Below, piece by piece: positions 41,301 through 54,000 of a stretch of DNA of 64,000 nucleotides. Every line of letters begins with the position of its first letter. Position 1 is the stretch's first letter. Both the position numbers and the translations under genes were made by a program. Under the pieces are notes generated by a model. That model saw only the letters and a program-made list of their open reading frames with translations. It was not told the DNA's origin and did not search any database. Source of the DNA: Patiria miniata (Eukaryota > Echinodermata > Asteroidea > Valvatida > Asterinidae); assembly GCF_015706575.1 (NCBI RefSeq), contig NW_024037072.1:25359162-25423161 (forward strand), read 5' to 3'.

Positions 41301-44300
41301 TGCGGTTTCTAGGGGGAGGGAGGAAGGTTACCGACCCAACTTACCGAACTTCCTGTTTCCTAGAGAGTTGACGTCATTTGTCTTTTCTTCCCTAGTCTTC
41401 AGTCATCCCCTCCCCTTGGATGCCTGCCCTGGATTAACCCCTAGAGCCTTGATGATGTTTGATCGCTCAGGTCTTAATGTAGTGACAGTTTCCCGCCAAA
41501 TCAGGCCCTGCAGCTAGACACATACATGCAGGCTCGTGTTGTAATGTAACCAAAGGAACATTGTGTATGCTGTGCACATGTACATGTACTTCCCATTGCA
41601 CATTGATCCTGTGCACTGCTTGAAAAAAATACTCTGATTTCTCTGAACAAGGTGTTTACCTTTACACTTTCTGTTGCATTTTTTTTTGAGGAGGAGTGGG
41701 TTGGTGGGGTGTTAACTAATGCCTTGGGGTGAGTTTTCCTTCCAAGATGATCACCTGTAAAAGTATTCGTGAAACCAAGCATCATTTTGAAAAATGACTC
41801 CTCTTATCACTGCTGGAAAGGAGAGACTTTCTGGTCCAATTTCATCCCACATGTCTTAGAATGTAGAAATACCGGCTCAAAAATTGGTTTAGACCTTGAA
41901 CCCTTGGTACAAACCCACAGGCCGTAACTCTCCATTTAATAAAATGGCATAGAAATCATGAGTTTGTATCTGTATGCAATCTTGTGCCCAATTATTGGCC
42001 CACAACCTTAAGGCATACATGATGCATCATGGGATATTTATGGGTTAAGAATCCTATGGACACCAGCAACCCAAAAAATAACAAGAAGTGTGTCTTTATT
42101 TATTGATGAAATCAGGTCTCCAGACTTGGTACCAAAAAAGGGCAACAGTTTTGAGGAGGCTTAATAACTCAGTGTAAAAGTCACCTTAACACTGGTGATG
42201 CAGTCCCTTTAAAAAAAAAATTAAAACAGTTTTGGAGTTCAGTTTCTTGGTAAGCTCGACACATACACCACATTACTAAAACCACACACATAAAATGTTG
42301 TAAAAATTGGAGAAACAAACTCAGGAGTCCTGTTAAATCGCTTAAACATTTCCACCTCAGGTCTGAGTCCCAATAGCCCCTTTTTAAGAACTCTCTCTGG
42401 AGGTCCCCATTTGCTACACACAATTCTCTTGAGGGAGTATTTCACTTGTTGATCTGAAAAAAAAAATGGGGGGACAAATGAAATCGAAGGAATTTATTGG
42501 TTGGTTGCGTGCTAAGACTAAATTTGGAGGTATTCGGGAACCTGAGTGGAATGGAGATGGTAGGAAATGGGTAGGGACGGGTTGTTAATCATTGTGGTGA
42601 GAAAACCTGTTGCCACAGCCTGCGGACAGCAAAATGAGGAAACCATTCCACGAGTGTATTTCTTGGAGTTTTGGGCCCATAGGAGCCTTTGTTTTAAAGT
42701 AGAAAGTCCACAACTGCATACAAGCTCAAGCACACACAAAAATCCTGTGGTCAAGAAAAAAGGCAACATTTGCAAGCCAAGTAAAGCTTGTCCCACTTTA
42801 TTTAATAGCTTCAGAATGGCTAAAAAGTTTGTAGAATACGCTATAGTGGTTATTATCATCATCGTCATCATCAGCCTTTATTGTCCCACTGCTGGGCAAA
42901 GGCCTCTCCCATATCACGCCATTTCTCTTCGTCCGCGGTACGTCTCTTCCAGGCTGTTGTCCCTGTTTCCACCACCAGTTCGTCTCTCCATCTAGACCAA
43001 AGTCTCCCTCTTTTCCCTTTGCCATGTAGTGCTTGCCATTCTGTAAGTTGTCTCCATCTTTCATCCTCTTTTCTTGCCAGGTATCCTGCCCATCTCCATT
43101 TATTCCTCTTTGCTGTTACCATCACATCATTTCCTTTTGTCAGGTCTCTGATCCACCCATTTGTTGTCCTACTGTAACCAATCGTAAGTGGTTATTACAA
43201 TGTACGTGATGGAAATGTGGGGGGGGGGGATTTTTCTCCACTGTGGCATGTGCCCAGTTCCATCTCATTTTTCCAGAATGCCTCACATATTGCCTGATAA
43301 GCTGGGGGGGGGAGCAACCTACATTTATCTCTGTAACGCCACATTTCCTCATGAGCATTTTGAACAATTCTACAGTTTTGTGTAAACTATGGCCTTGTAA
43401 AATTCAGAGTGAACTTTCCATGTGGTAAGATGGCAAGCATTTCCACATACCGGTAAGACCAGCGTACTGTTATTCCATTTACCAATGTGGTTCTCAGATC
43501 TTCTGAACTGCAAAGTGATAAGGCAGTAATTGCCCAGCACTTCACCACAGTGAGATACTATTACTAGACCAGGTGAGATACTAGACCAGTTATCTCGTCT
43601 CCAGCTCTACAGCCAATTCCAACTTGGCCTCCCTACTTCCAATTCCCCATGTCAATTATCCCTGGAGATGCCCCCCAAAAATCTTAAAGAGGCAGGTTGT
43701 AAAAGTCATTTGGAGTAATAACCTTGTCCAGCAAATGACTCGAGTGCGTCAGCTGCGATTCCGGTACATTATCTCCATGCTTATTCTACCCTCATCATCG
43801 ACACACATGCACACAGGGCCCAAAAGGAAAGAATTCCACTCCGCACCGTAAATTCACGATGATGATGTCGTTTCCAGACAAGACGGTTGCCCCAATGTCA
43901 AAGCCTTGGCTTGGCATTTCCACAAAGGTGAAAAGGAAAAAAAATTGGAAAGGGAAGAAGAAGTTGACCGATGACGATGGTGTCTCAACGAGGTACACCT
44001 CCATTGCTTCTTGATCTGGGGGAGAAATTGAGACGTCTGGGCCAGTCAGGGATCGAGTCCATCACCTTTCACCCAGCCAGATGCAGTGGGACTGAGGCTC
44101 TGGGCAATTCGTAGATCGCCCTGCCATCTGGGAACATCAGCTGGGAATTCCTCCTCGTCATCGGTTGGGTCCTAGACTTGGAAACACACCAAAAAAGTGC
44201 CAGAGAGTGGAAAAATAAGGCCAGTTTTGGTTCACTGTTGCCACACACGTATTTTGACCTCAACAGGGTGGGAAGATTCACACGTTAGTTTGGCAGCTCT

Positions 44301-47300
44301 CATTCCATTTGTAAACATTAAAAGTATTTTTTTTTTTTTACATCGATAAATGCATAATAAGCAAATTTGGTGTCCAATGGTTCCAAAAATTCAGCAATGC
44401 CTGAGAAGTCATCGACCATGTTAACAGATGGAGGCCATTTTTATGTCCGTCAGATCTTGCAAACTGTTGATTTTTAACCTTCCACGGGGAGACCTTTGGT
44501 CTAAAGAAAAAAAAAATCAGTAAGTTTGTTTTGAGTCAGAAATCTTACTGTAATCACAAATGGTGTGAGGAGTATTTAAAACGTTCTTGTTGGAGCCAAG
44601 TTCAGAACAAGCTGAGGGAATTATTGCAAATTTCATGTACGCTCTTTGCCTCAAATTTGAGCTCAAACCTACATGTAAATGCGTATTGAAAGGTTAATTT
44701 TTTATTTCAGAGGCCCATAAAGAACTCAAGTGCATATTATTACACAGCATCTATGTCATATCTATAATTCCATTTATATGCATCATTGCTTTTAAGATAT
44801 TGATGAAAGAAAGTGGAAAAAGGTCCACTTTTGATATAAATTCTTCCATTTCAATTCGTTCAATTGTATTTCCAAATGGAAAATGATGCTGGAGAAGTAA
44901 TTGACAGTGGATGCAGGTATTTCTTTGTGTCTGACTTTGCATCTACTGAAACATGTCTTTCAGCAGGAAGGGAAAGTTAACCAAGTGCGTTTATCCGCTC
45001 GAAATGCCAGTTAAAATATCAGACTTTCTTTTGTAGACAGTGTCAGTGGTGTATTTATATCACTTTTTTTGTTTCTTCAGTTTTACTCTTCCAGGGTTTT
45101 TGCATTTTTGATGGCCAAGCGCCACGACAGCAGGATTTCCCCCCTGAAATGTGGCATTCCTGCCCCACCTTGTGTCACCCCTCCTCCAGTTAAGTCTTTT
45201 TGGGTGAGACAGTCAAACGGTTTGGCAATGCCATACCCATCAATTCGCCCATCCGGTGAACCATAGCGTCACTTGTGACGTCATTTGGGGAGCCCAGAGT
45301 CCAGACGCGGCTTTTCCACGTCATTCGGCTCTTGTAGCGGAACTCCCAGAAGCTGGGACGCGCTGGCTTTGCAGACATACACCCTGTACCCACAACCCTT
45401 ATCCTTCCTGAATCACTCCATCTAGGGAACAATTGACCTTAAAACATTGGGGTGGGTGAATCACCGATCTGCCGATAAACGGTACCGACATCGGTGGAGA
45501 CCTTTATCTCGACAAGTCTGATCAAGATCATGACAGGACTTTGATCCAAGATTTAAAAGATCTACAAAGTTTAGTTCAATTCAGATGTGTATAACTGGGG
45601 AGAAAGCAAAGTATGAGAGGGATATTATCTCGGCAGACGAAAGACATGAATATTCTTGGACATACAGAAACTCAGATAAGAAGTAAGGAGTGGACGATTG
45701 CTACTTACTGATGTACGCTTTTTGTGGCATTGTTTTTTGTAAGTTGCGTTTTTGTGTTGTGCCTAAAATGTACCATAAATTGCTCTGGTATCCAGCTGGC
45801 TGCTTTCAGGATGGTGCTGTGGACAGTGCTTCCAATACACTGCTGTGGTGCTTAGAGGCTTGGGGTTCCAATCTCTGTTTTGACTTACAGCTAAAACCTG
45901 TTTGAACTTCAGTGAAATGAACATTGTTAAAAAAAAAAAAATTCAGCAACTCTGCCAATAAGAAATTTCGTGACAAAAGAGCATGGGGTTTGTTTTTGTA
46001 AATTTTCTAATATACCCCTGAAATTAATATGAGTAATTTCTAATTAATAGGTTTAGTCCAGTCGTAACACATGTGCCAAATTCACAGATTGACTACCCAT
46101 AGACTTGTGTGTTACTGCCAGTCATAGTTACAAGTAATTCGGATGCAGCTTTAACCACAAAGGAAAACTGACTCAGTTCCATATTATTGAATACAAGGTT
46201 GAACAAACAAATTGACTGGAGCATGAATTTGAACCTCGCGACCTTCTGGAAAATTATTGGATAATTGTCGGAGGAACACAGAAGCACCTTACCCAAGCTA
46301 CGGTGCTCCCAGATTTGTTCTGTAGCTTTTGCCCCCGTCCTTCCATTAGATAGAAATTACACCTGCTTCCAGCCCAAAAACCCACCCACTCTTTGGCCCT
46401 CACTACCCCTCTCCATCTCGTGGGCTCAATTTGGTCCATTTACACACAAAGTACATTACCCCTTTTTGTCCAGTCCGTGTCCAGTCCATATTTTGACCGC
46501 AATATATTTCAGTAATTTTGACAACTAGTAGCCAAGGTCTTTAGGCAGAGATCATAAATTTCCCTTGTTTGGACTTCAGCTCAAGATATTTGGTCCTGTT
46601 TCAACCGCCCCCCCCCCCCTTCCTCTAGAATCTCTTTTCTGTATCCTTGTACTTCATATTAGGAAGTTGAAGAATTGGTCCTGTTTCTGTTGGGAGGAGA
46701 GACTATTCTTCATGGTTTTGTGGTTGTTTCTGGCCCATTTTGGTTTGATTTGCAGTTTCCTGATGGTTTACTACTGTAGTGTCCCCAGATGGTCTCGTTC
46801 TTGGATTTGTCCCATCTGTACTTGAGGGAGCAAAACCTGTCATTGTTTTTGTTGGCAGAGTATTTTGCTGGGAATAAATACATACATTTTGTGCAGGGTG
46901 TGAGCAAAGAGCCCTTTCAAAAATATTTTAAAAAAATATGTGGGGTTGATTCAAAATACATTTTACAAAATTTTGCAATTCTGAATACAGAAACTGCTGT
47001 AATCATTTTACTTCCTGTATAACTACGGTCTCAGTAGTGACATGATAGACACTTCAGTGTGTCCCTGCATGGAAAGATGCTACAGAGTACGTGCATACGC
47101 AGTTTAAAAAATTGGCCACAGACACTAAGTGCCACTCACATACTCTTGTTTTACTATACTCTCGAGGACAATGCTTTGTGTTTCCCTTTGTCCCTGTAAT
47201 ACTAATTTAACACTCTCCCATGGACTAAGCACGCAAACTTACTACAGAGGGCCGTCTCCAACAAAAGACCCAACTCCTGAGGACTGAAAGGATCTGTTGT

Positions 47301-47975
47301 TCTCCCTTTGTGTTTTGGTCCTTGAGGGGTTATGTAGAACACGTACACACAAACGTGTGTTCACCGTCGATCGCGGACGTCCTTCTTTTGTCCCTCTTTT
47401 GTTTGTACTCTTTTTAGTAACTTTTTAGGAAGACTCCCATAGGTTTTGTACACGACTTCAATCGTGGCCGTACTGGTATGCTGGGAATCGTGGACGATAA
47501 TGTTCTTTTTTGTTCTCTGGTATTTTTCGTCCACTGTTTGAAAAGATGAACACGTACACATGTGCAAACGATGTGAACATGTATAACATACATCCTGAAG
47601 ACAGCAAGACAAAGAAAGTGTTCCTGGGGTGTAAAATGTATCAGGATTAGAAGATGTGCCAATCAGCAGCTTCATTTACTCAAACACCAATGGGCCACCA
47701 TATGCAACAACTTGTCATACAATATTGTGATGATACATGTGTTTGAGCTGAAACCGTGTTCCATCCATAATTTGGAATCATTCATAACTGGGGACAAATC
47801 TTTTTCAATAGCAGGCCCCAAACTATGGAACACTATTCCCATCAACATCAGGGATGCCCCATCTCTCAGTCTCTCACCATTTTCAAGAAACGTCTTAAAA
47901 GTTACTTATTCATAACATCCTAGTCCTCTCTTGTACAGCGCTGTGATCTATCTTGTAAAAGCGCTGTGTAAATAC

Positions 47976-48009
<34 letters not shown>

Positions 48010-51000
48010 GTGTTGCATGCTTGTGTGGCCCCTACATGTTTGATTCTGTACCACTGTCGTCTGCCTTTGAAAAAGGTCTTGCTTAAGTCCGAAAGGTTAG
48101 GCCAGCTAATATTGATAATTGTTTTCCTGGACCACTTGACTGCTACAAACAAACCTGCTAGTGATAGCCTTGATTTTGTTTAGCATACGTTTCCTAATTG
48201 TGCAAGGTTTCATTATCTGGCCTCTGTGATGTAAAACACTTTCCTTTCCCCTTTGAAATAAGGAAATGATCGAAAGCGTTGCATCATCGTCGTCATCGTG
48301 ACAGTCGGTACTTGCCAAGGACAGTCTGGTCATCACATGCCCATGACGTCATTGTCTCTTCTTTTGTTTTGGCTCCAGAATAACACTGACTCATCAGTGT
48401 CACCCATTCAACGCCGATATGATTTTAGAGTATCTCTTGGCTTGCCACATGCACTGACTCATTTGGTGACAATAACGTGGAAGGAAACTTTCCACATTGT
48501 GGTCATTTGCAGACTTGTGTAAAAGTTTTATGAACATTTTTTTTTTTTTTTTTTCAAAAGTGATCCGAACTTCCTGGAAACGATTGATTTTATCAGCCTT
48601 CTGTGCACACAAAGCACACCGATCAAATTGTGTAAAAGTACCACAGAAATATAAAACAAAGCAAAATAGAACAAACAAAAAGCATTGCCGGGATTTTTTC
48701 TTGCAAATGGGAAATGTTGAAGAAGAGAAAATAAGGGAGACGTGTGTTCCTTTGACTTACAAAAATGCTGGAGCTAAAAAACAGGAGTTCCCAAAAATGC
48801 CTTACATGTTGATACCACCCCCTCCTCCAAGATTATTTCGCATTGACATGATTGCAACTAATGAGGAAATAAGTGTGTGCTTGGGAGGATTTAAACACCC
48901 TATTTAAGACCGGTTGGAGTCTGGATGCTGATATTTACCCCAGCCGAAGGAATCGGTAAACTGCCTTAGGTATTTATGAATACATCAGTGGAACAAAGTC
49001 ATATTTATTTGTCCTTCTGGATACTGCCTTGACAGACCTTGACTGCCTGGAAACCCAACATTTTCACCCCAACGTCTCCTGCTGACATGTTTTCAGTAAT
49101 ATGAAGTGACTTACAATGGCATTGTTCCTTTAGGTTGGCAATTTTCATTTAAAGGGAATATACATCATTTGCTTTTGCTGTAATTTTCAGAAATGGATGG
49201 AATTGGGGGGTTGGAAATATATAGCAAATATAGTTACACTGACTTTTTTGAGGTTTTGGGTTCAAAAATGCTATAAAAACCAAGAAAAACAATCATTTTC
49301 CTGTGGTCTGGTTCCCTGACTCCATTTAAGAAGAAACAGAGCAGTTTACATACATTGGGGAATTGTAAGGTCAGGGAACCAGTCTAGCTGGCTTGTACCC
49401 GTTCATAGGTGTGTAATCGATTGCAAACAAGTGCGATGGTCAATTGGGGCCAGTATTTGAAAAAAACCCAGTTTTTTCCAATGCTGATCGGCCGATCAGC
49501 GTTGGAAATTGATACAAAAATACCACTTTTCTTGAAAATGACAGTATACCAGATGCCATGATTTTACAGGATGCTTTACACTTGTCATTCACTAACAGTC
49601 CAGCAAGGTATTTTAAAATGATTTGGTAGTTTTATTTTTTGATGTTTGCAAATGTTGTATTTTCCCTTTAAAACAGAGAAAAAGTTGTGGTTATTGTTTG
49701 AACTCCTCTCTAGGAGGTGATTGAGGACTGCCTTGAGTGACTACACGTTCACATCTGCTACAGCTGTTCCAAAAAATACCCCTATGCTTAAATGAATTAC
49801 TTACAACTAATCCCCATAAACCCTTTCTCAAAGTGCACAAGTCACATCAAATTGTTGCACTGTCATTTGAAAAACAATAAATTACAAGGTGATTGTTATA
49901 CAGGGACCCGTTCAAATCCGCATGAGTAAAGTCCATTATCACCAAGCGGATACATTCCGATGGGAGTCACACGCACCACAAACAGCCCGTCAGCCATGCC
50001 ACTGGTCAGGACCAATCCTACACTCCATCATTCACGACAATTCCCTGGGAGATTTTGAGCAGGTCATGCTGGTCTAAACTCCTCCAAAAAAACACGCTGT
50101 TTTAAAGATTTGCTCGTAGACTAAATTAATATCTCTGTCTATATCAATTTTATTGTTAAGATTTCTTTTAGTGGACTGGAAAAAGAGAAAATGGAGCGAG
50201 TTTTCAGTATTCTTTCCAAGGTCACTAGTTGATCTTTGGATCGAGGTTGCATAATATCTGGTATTTACCCCCATCTGACCCCGTGCATTTTTTTCAAACT
50301 GAAAATAGCTGTTTTATTTATATTACATTGTACTTTATTAATGCTGCATGTAGTTTGTTGTTCCTGGGACTGATATTTCCTGAAATGGCATCATTGGTTC
50401 TGGAGCCAGTAATGTCATAGTTTGTATTTATTTGGGTTTTTTTTACAGCGGCAAGGCTCTTCTCCGAGAGCAGCCAGCAAGCCATCCAAGAAGCCCTTCA
50501 GCGTCTTGCCCGCCGCCAGGCCGTCAGGCAGTACTCGGCTTCCAGCAGTCAAAATCAGAACGTAGTTACCCAACAATACCTGCAGCATTACAATAGCGGT
50601 GGCAGCGGTGGGATCAGCCCAACCCCTGCTGGTCCTCACCACCAAGCAAGCGTAAATCTCACCAGCGCGGCCAGGGCTGCTCACGGGTCGAGGAGTGCCA
50701 GCAGCCTGACCAACCCTCACCAGCCTCACCATCACAGCAGGGGGAATACATGGGATGGTCTTAAAAGCCAGAGCAACAGTGTCTTGGACAGCAACGCTGG
50801 GGGATCCAGGACCCCCAGCCAGTCTTCTCTTAGCCAATCAGCCAGTGCCATCCAACTAAGACATCAGCTCAGTGGCCAAGACCTCCCTTTGAACACTAGC
50901 GCAGACCCCATAGGGGCCGACGAACTCAGGAATGGGGGCAGCGAAACCTTATGGAGAAGGGATTCCACCAGTGCCCATCAAGCTCCATCACAACAGAAGC

Positions 51001-54000
51001 CATACCATCCTGCGGGAAGCCAGCATTTTCAGAGCATTCTTCAACAGAATGGGCTGAGGTCTCCGTCCAATCAGAGTAGCGATGAGGGAGGCAGGGCTGC
51101 CCAGAAGCAACCGCTGAGCCTTCAGGAGAAGAAGCAGATATCTCACGACATGACCCAGCAAAGCAAGGCTAAACACCAAGAAAAGGCAAGTAGTAACGTT
51201 CTTTTGATTAGTTTGTTGAAATAATCTTGCAATTTATGTAGGACCATTTTCAGCTTTCGACATAAACTTTCAGTAAATTTTGGCCCAGTTTCACCTTTTC
51301 CTAGAAAAGCCTAGTAGTTTCAACAGTGCATCTTTCATAAATTTACAGTACCAATTTGCACAAATTTTGAAAGAGAAAACTTTAAAAGACCATGTTTACA
51401 CACCCTCTGAGGCCTTGATTTTTTTTAAAAACTTTTCTTGGGATTGACCTTGACTTCAAACAGCTCTTTTCAGCCTGGATAAAATCTTACTGGCACCATA
51501 ACTATAGAGCACTGTTGTGGAGTATACACATTTCTTAGCATGTTGCACTGCGCGTCATGTTTCACACTGCACTAAAAGTCCTGACCGTGAAAAGATCTTT
51601 AACACAGAGCCATACATGTACAAATAAATCCCGGAATTTAAAATAAACTAATACCCCTCCCAACCAAAAAAAGTCTTGGAACATTCCAAATCCCCCCCCC
51701 CCAAGCTATGTGCTATTGTATGACGCAACCCTCCCAATTTAGTTCATCCCGTGGGTAGGTGAATACGATTTTAAGCACCACCGGTTGTCATCAGTACATT
51801 AACAACAATCGCCCAAAGCCTTTGCCAAGTATCAATGGAGTCAGCAGGTGTCGGTATTCTGACCCGATTACCGGGGGAACAAATCGCGGGGATTTGCGAA
51901 ACAATTCTGGACACAAATAGAGGGAAAAAAAATGAAAGGCCCTATCCAGGGGATAAGCCGAGGGATCCGGTGACATTGTGGAGCGTTGTATAAACTGGAA
52001 TCGCAGGATTACCAGTTACACGCTCATTGGAATTGGCAGACTTTCGGTGACTACCAGTTTTTGCGACCTATGATATCTGTTTGTTGAAAAGTGCCATAAG
52101 GATGCGAGAGATGCATGCAATTTAAAGGGAATGTACATGTACAACATTTGCTTTTGCTGCAATTTTCAGAAATAAATGGATTTGGAGGGTTAGTATACAG
52201 CAAATATTGTTGAACTGACTTGTTTCATGTTTTTGGCTTGTAGATGCTGGAAAAACCAAGAAAACCAATCTGTTCTTGTAGTCTGGTTCCCTGACCTCAC
52301 TTAAGATGAAACAGAGAAATTTATAGACTTTGGGGAATTGTAAGGTCAGAGAATCAGTCTAGCAGGCTTGTACTCCTTCACAGGTGTGTGATCAATTGCA
52401 AAGAAAATGCGGAATAACTAATTATGAAAAATTAGGAGCAGTTTTTGAAAAAAGCCAGTTTTCTCCAACGCTGGTCGGCCGACCAGCGTTGGAAAAATGC
52501 AATTTTTCTTGAAAATGTCAGCACACCAGGAGCCATGATTTTCAGGATGCTTTAGACTGTCATTCCCTAACAATCCAGTAATAGTATGGTATTTTGTGAT
52601 CATTTGATCATTTCGTTTTGTGATGTTTGCAAATGTTGTATCTTCTCTTTAAACATCAAACATGCAGATCACATTCACATGTAATTTACATCGTCAAAAT
52701 CTCTCCTAATTTAAAATTGTGTTCACAAAAGTAGTACACGTACTTTTTCAATACCCGGATTTTTGTCGCTGACCTTAGCCAGCCCTTACCTTGTTTGTTT
52801 GTTCACTTTGAAGTTGCCAATAAAAAAAACTGCACCGTATGGTAAGCTAATCAAAGAACTCCAGACTGCCAGTCACTGTAGTAAATCTCCTTCAGCCCTG
52901 CCTTGCCCCTAGGTCCCCCAAGCCCCCTCAAGTCCCCTGTAGTCCTGGAGTATTGTCTGAATACCCGATCATCATTGGGGCATTAAAAGAAAAGTCATTA
53001 AAGCAAGAACGGTACAAGCAGTTGTTATGAGCTGATGGATAAAGGTCTGCACCACTTAGGGTTGATCATAATCACATCACGGAAATTGGCCCTAAAAGTG
53101 CCAGATTTTTTTCTTCTTCAGGTCTTATTGAAGTGGCTTGATGAAAACCTTGAGGTGTAAAATTACCATCCAAAGTGTTTGGGATTATGTTTTGCTCGAC
53201 CGCAATGTCAGGTGTGAGTTAAGCCAGCAACATGATGCAAGGGGAATGGTTACTGCCTGACATTAGATTCAAAGTGAAGTTCACTAGATTTCTCCAAGTG
53301 TGAAAACATTGGCGTCGTTTCATACCAAGTCTGAGACATGGATTTTCTGGACAAATCTCGACAAACTACTTGTTAAGGCCACTTTATATTTTCTGTCTGT
53401 ATTTTCCCTGTCTTTGTCTCAAGGTTGTCAAGCCTCATCATAGAGCAACAGAGCAGATTGTGCTGCTATTTTATCAACAGGGCAAACAAAATGTAATAGC
53501 CATATATCAGTCAGGAGGAATATTGAGTGGCTCAGAGTAAAATGGGAAGACTATTATCGCAAGGTAAAATCTGGACTTTTTTATTTCACGAGACGAAGCC
53601 AGGTGAAATAGAAAAGTCCAGATTTTACCGAGCGATTATTATTATATGCTTCCCATTTCACAATTTAAAGCCACTCAATATTTGTTTTTTATAACTGACA
53701 TGTAGATCCTTGTCATTTGATTTACAGTTAAAACGAACGTCTATTTTCAATACAAAACTGGTGGGAAATGTATTTCTCTCTTCCAAACCACCCCTTCACG
53801 AAATGTTTGAACCCAACTCTGTAGCCTACTGGCTCTTTTGAACAATACGCGCAACGCTCAACGCTCACACCAGCATGCATTTGGACACTGTTCCGTTATA
53901 TTGGCCATGGAAAGAGGATGATCCTAACTGTTGAAAAGTAAATCCTATTCACCATGGGACTTTTTGAGCCCTGGCATGAATGGGAGCAATAATGAATGTC

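Larger units (their letters stand above)
36171..50448 (+). other. Intron H-I (14.3 kb)
   Basis: Donor gtacat, acceptor ttttttacag. It contains the 1.28-kb palindrome (38409-39686), a SINE, family B copy 2, two LINE 3' ends, family A copy e and a possible extra exon at 49904-50077. Stretches 36180-38400, 41260-42840, 43400-45800 and 46250-47730 show no exon or named repeat. A tRNA-like patch lies near 36545-36620 (CCTCAGTTGGTAGAATAC). Confidence 0.7.

Noticed and set aside
45069-45432. G+C-richer stretch with frames on both strands
   Set aside because: It looked like a possible exon, but neither strand gives a recognisable protein or consistent splice signals, so it is left as unexplained intron sequence.
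50415-50837. 140-codon minus-strand open frame opposite exon I
   Set aside because: It is an antisense by-product of the real exon. Human-like TTLL5 blocks are on the plus strand.
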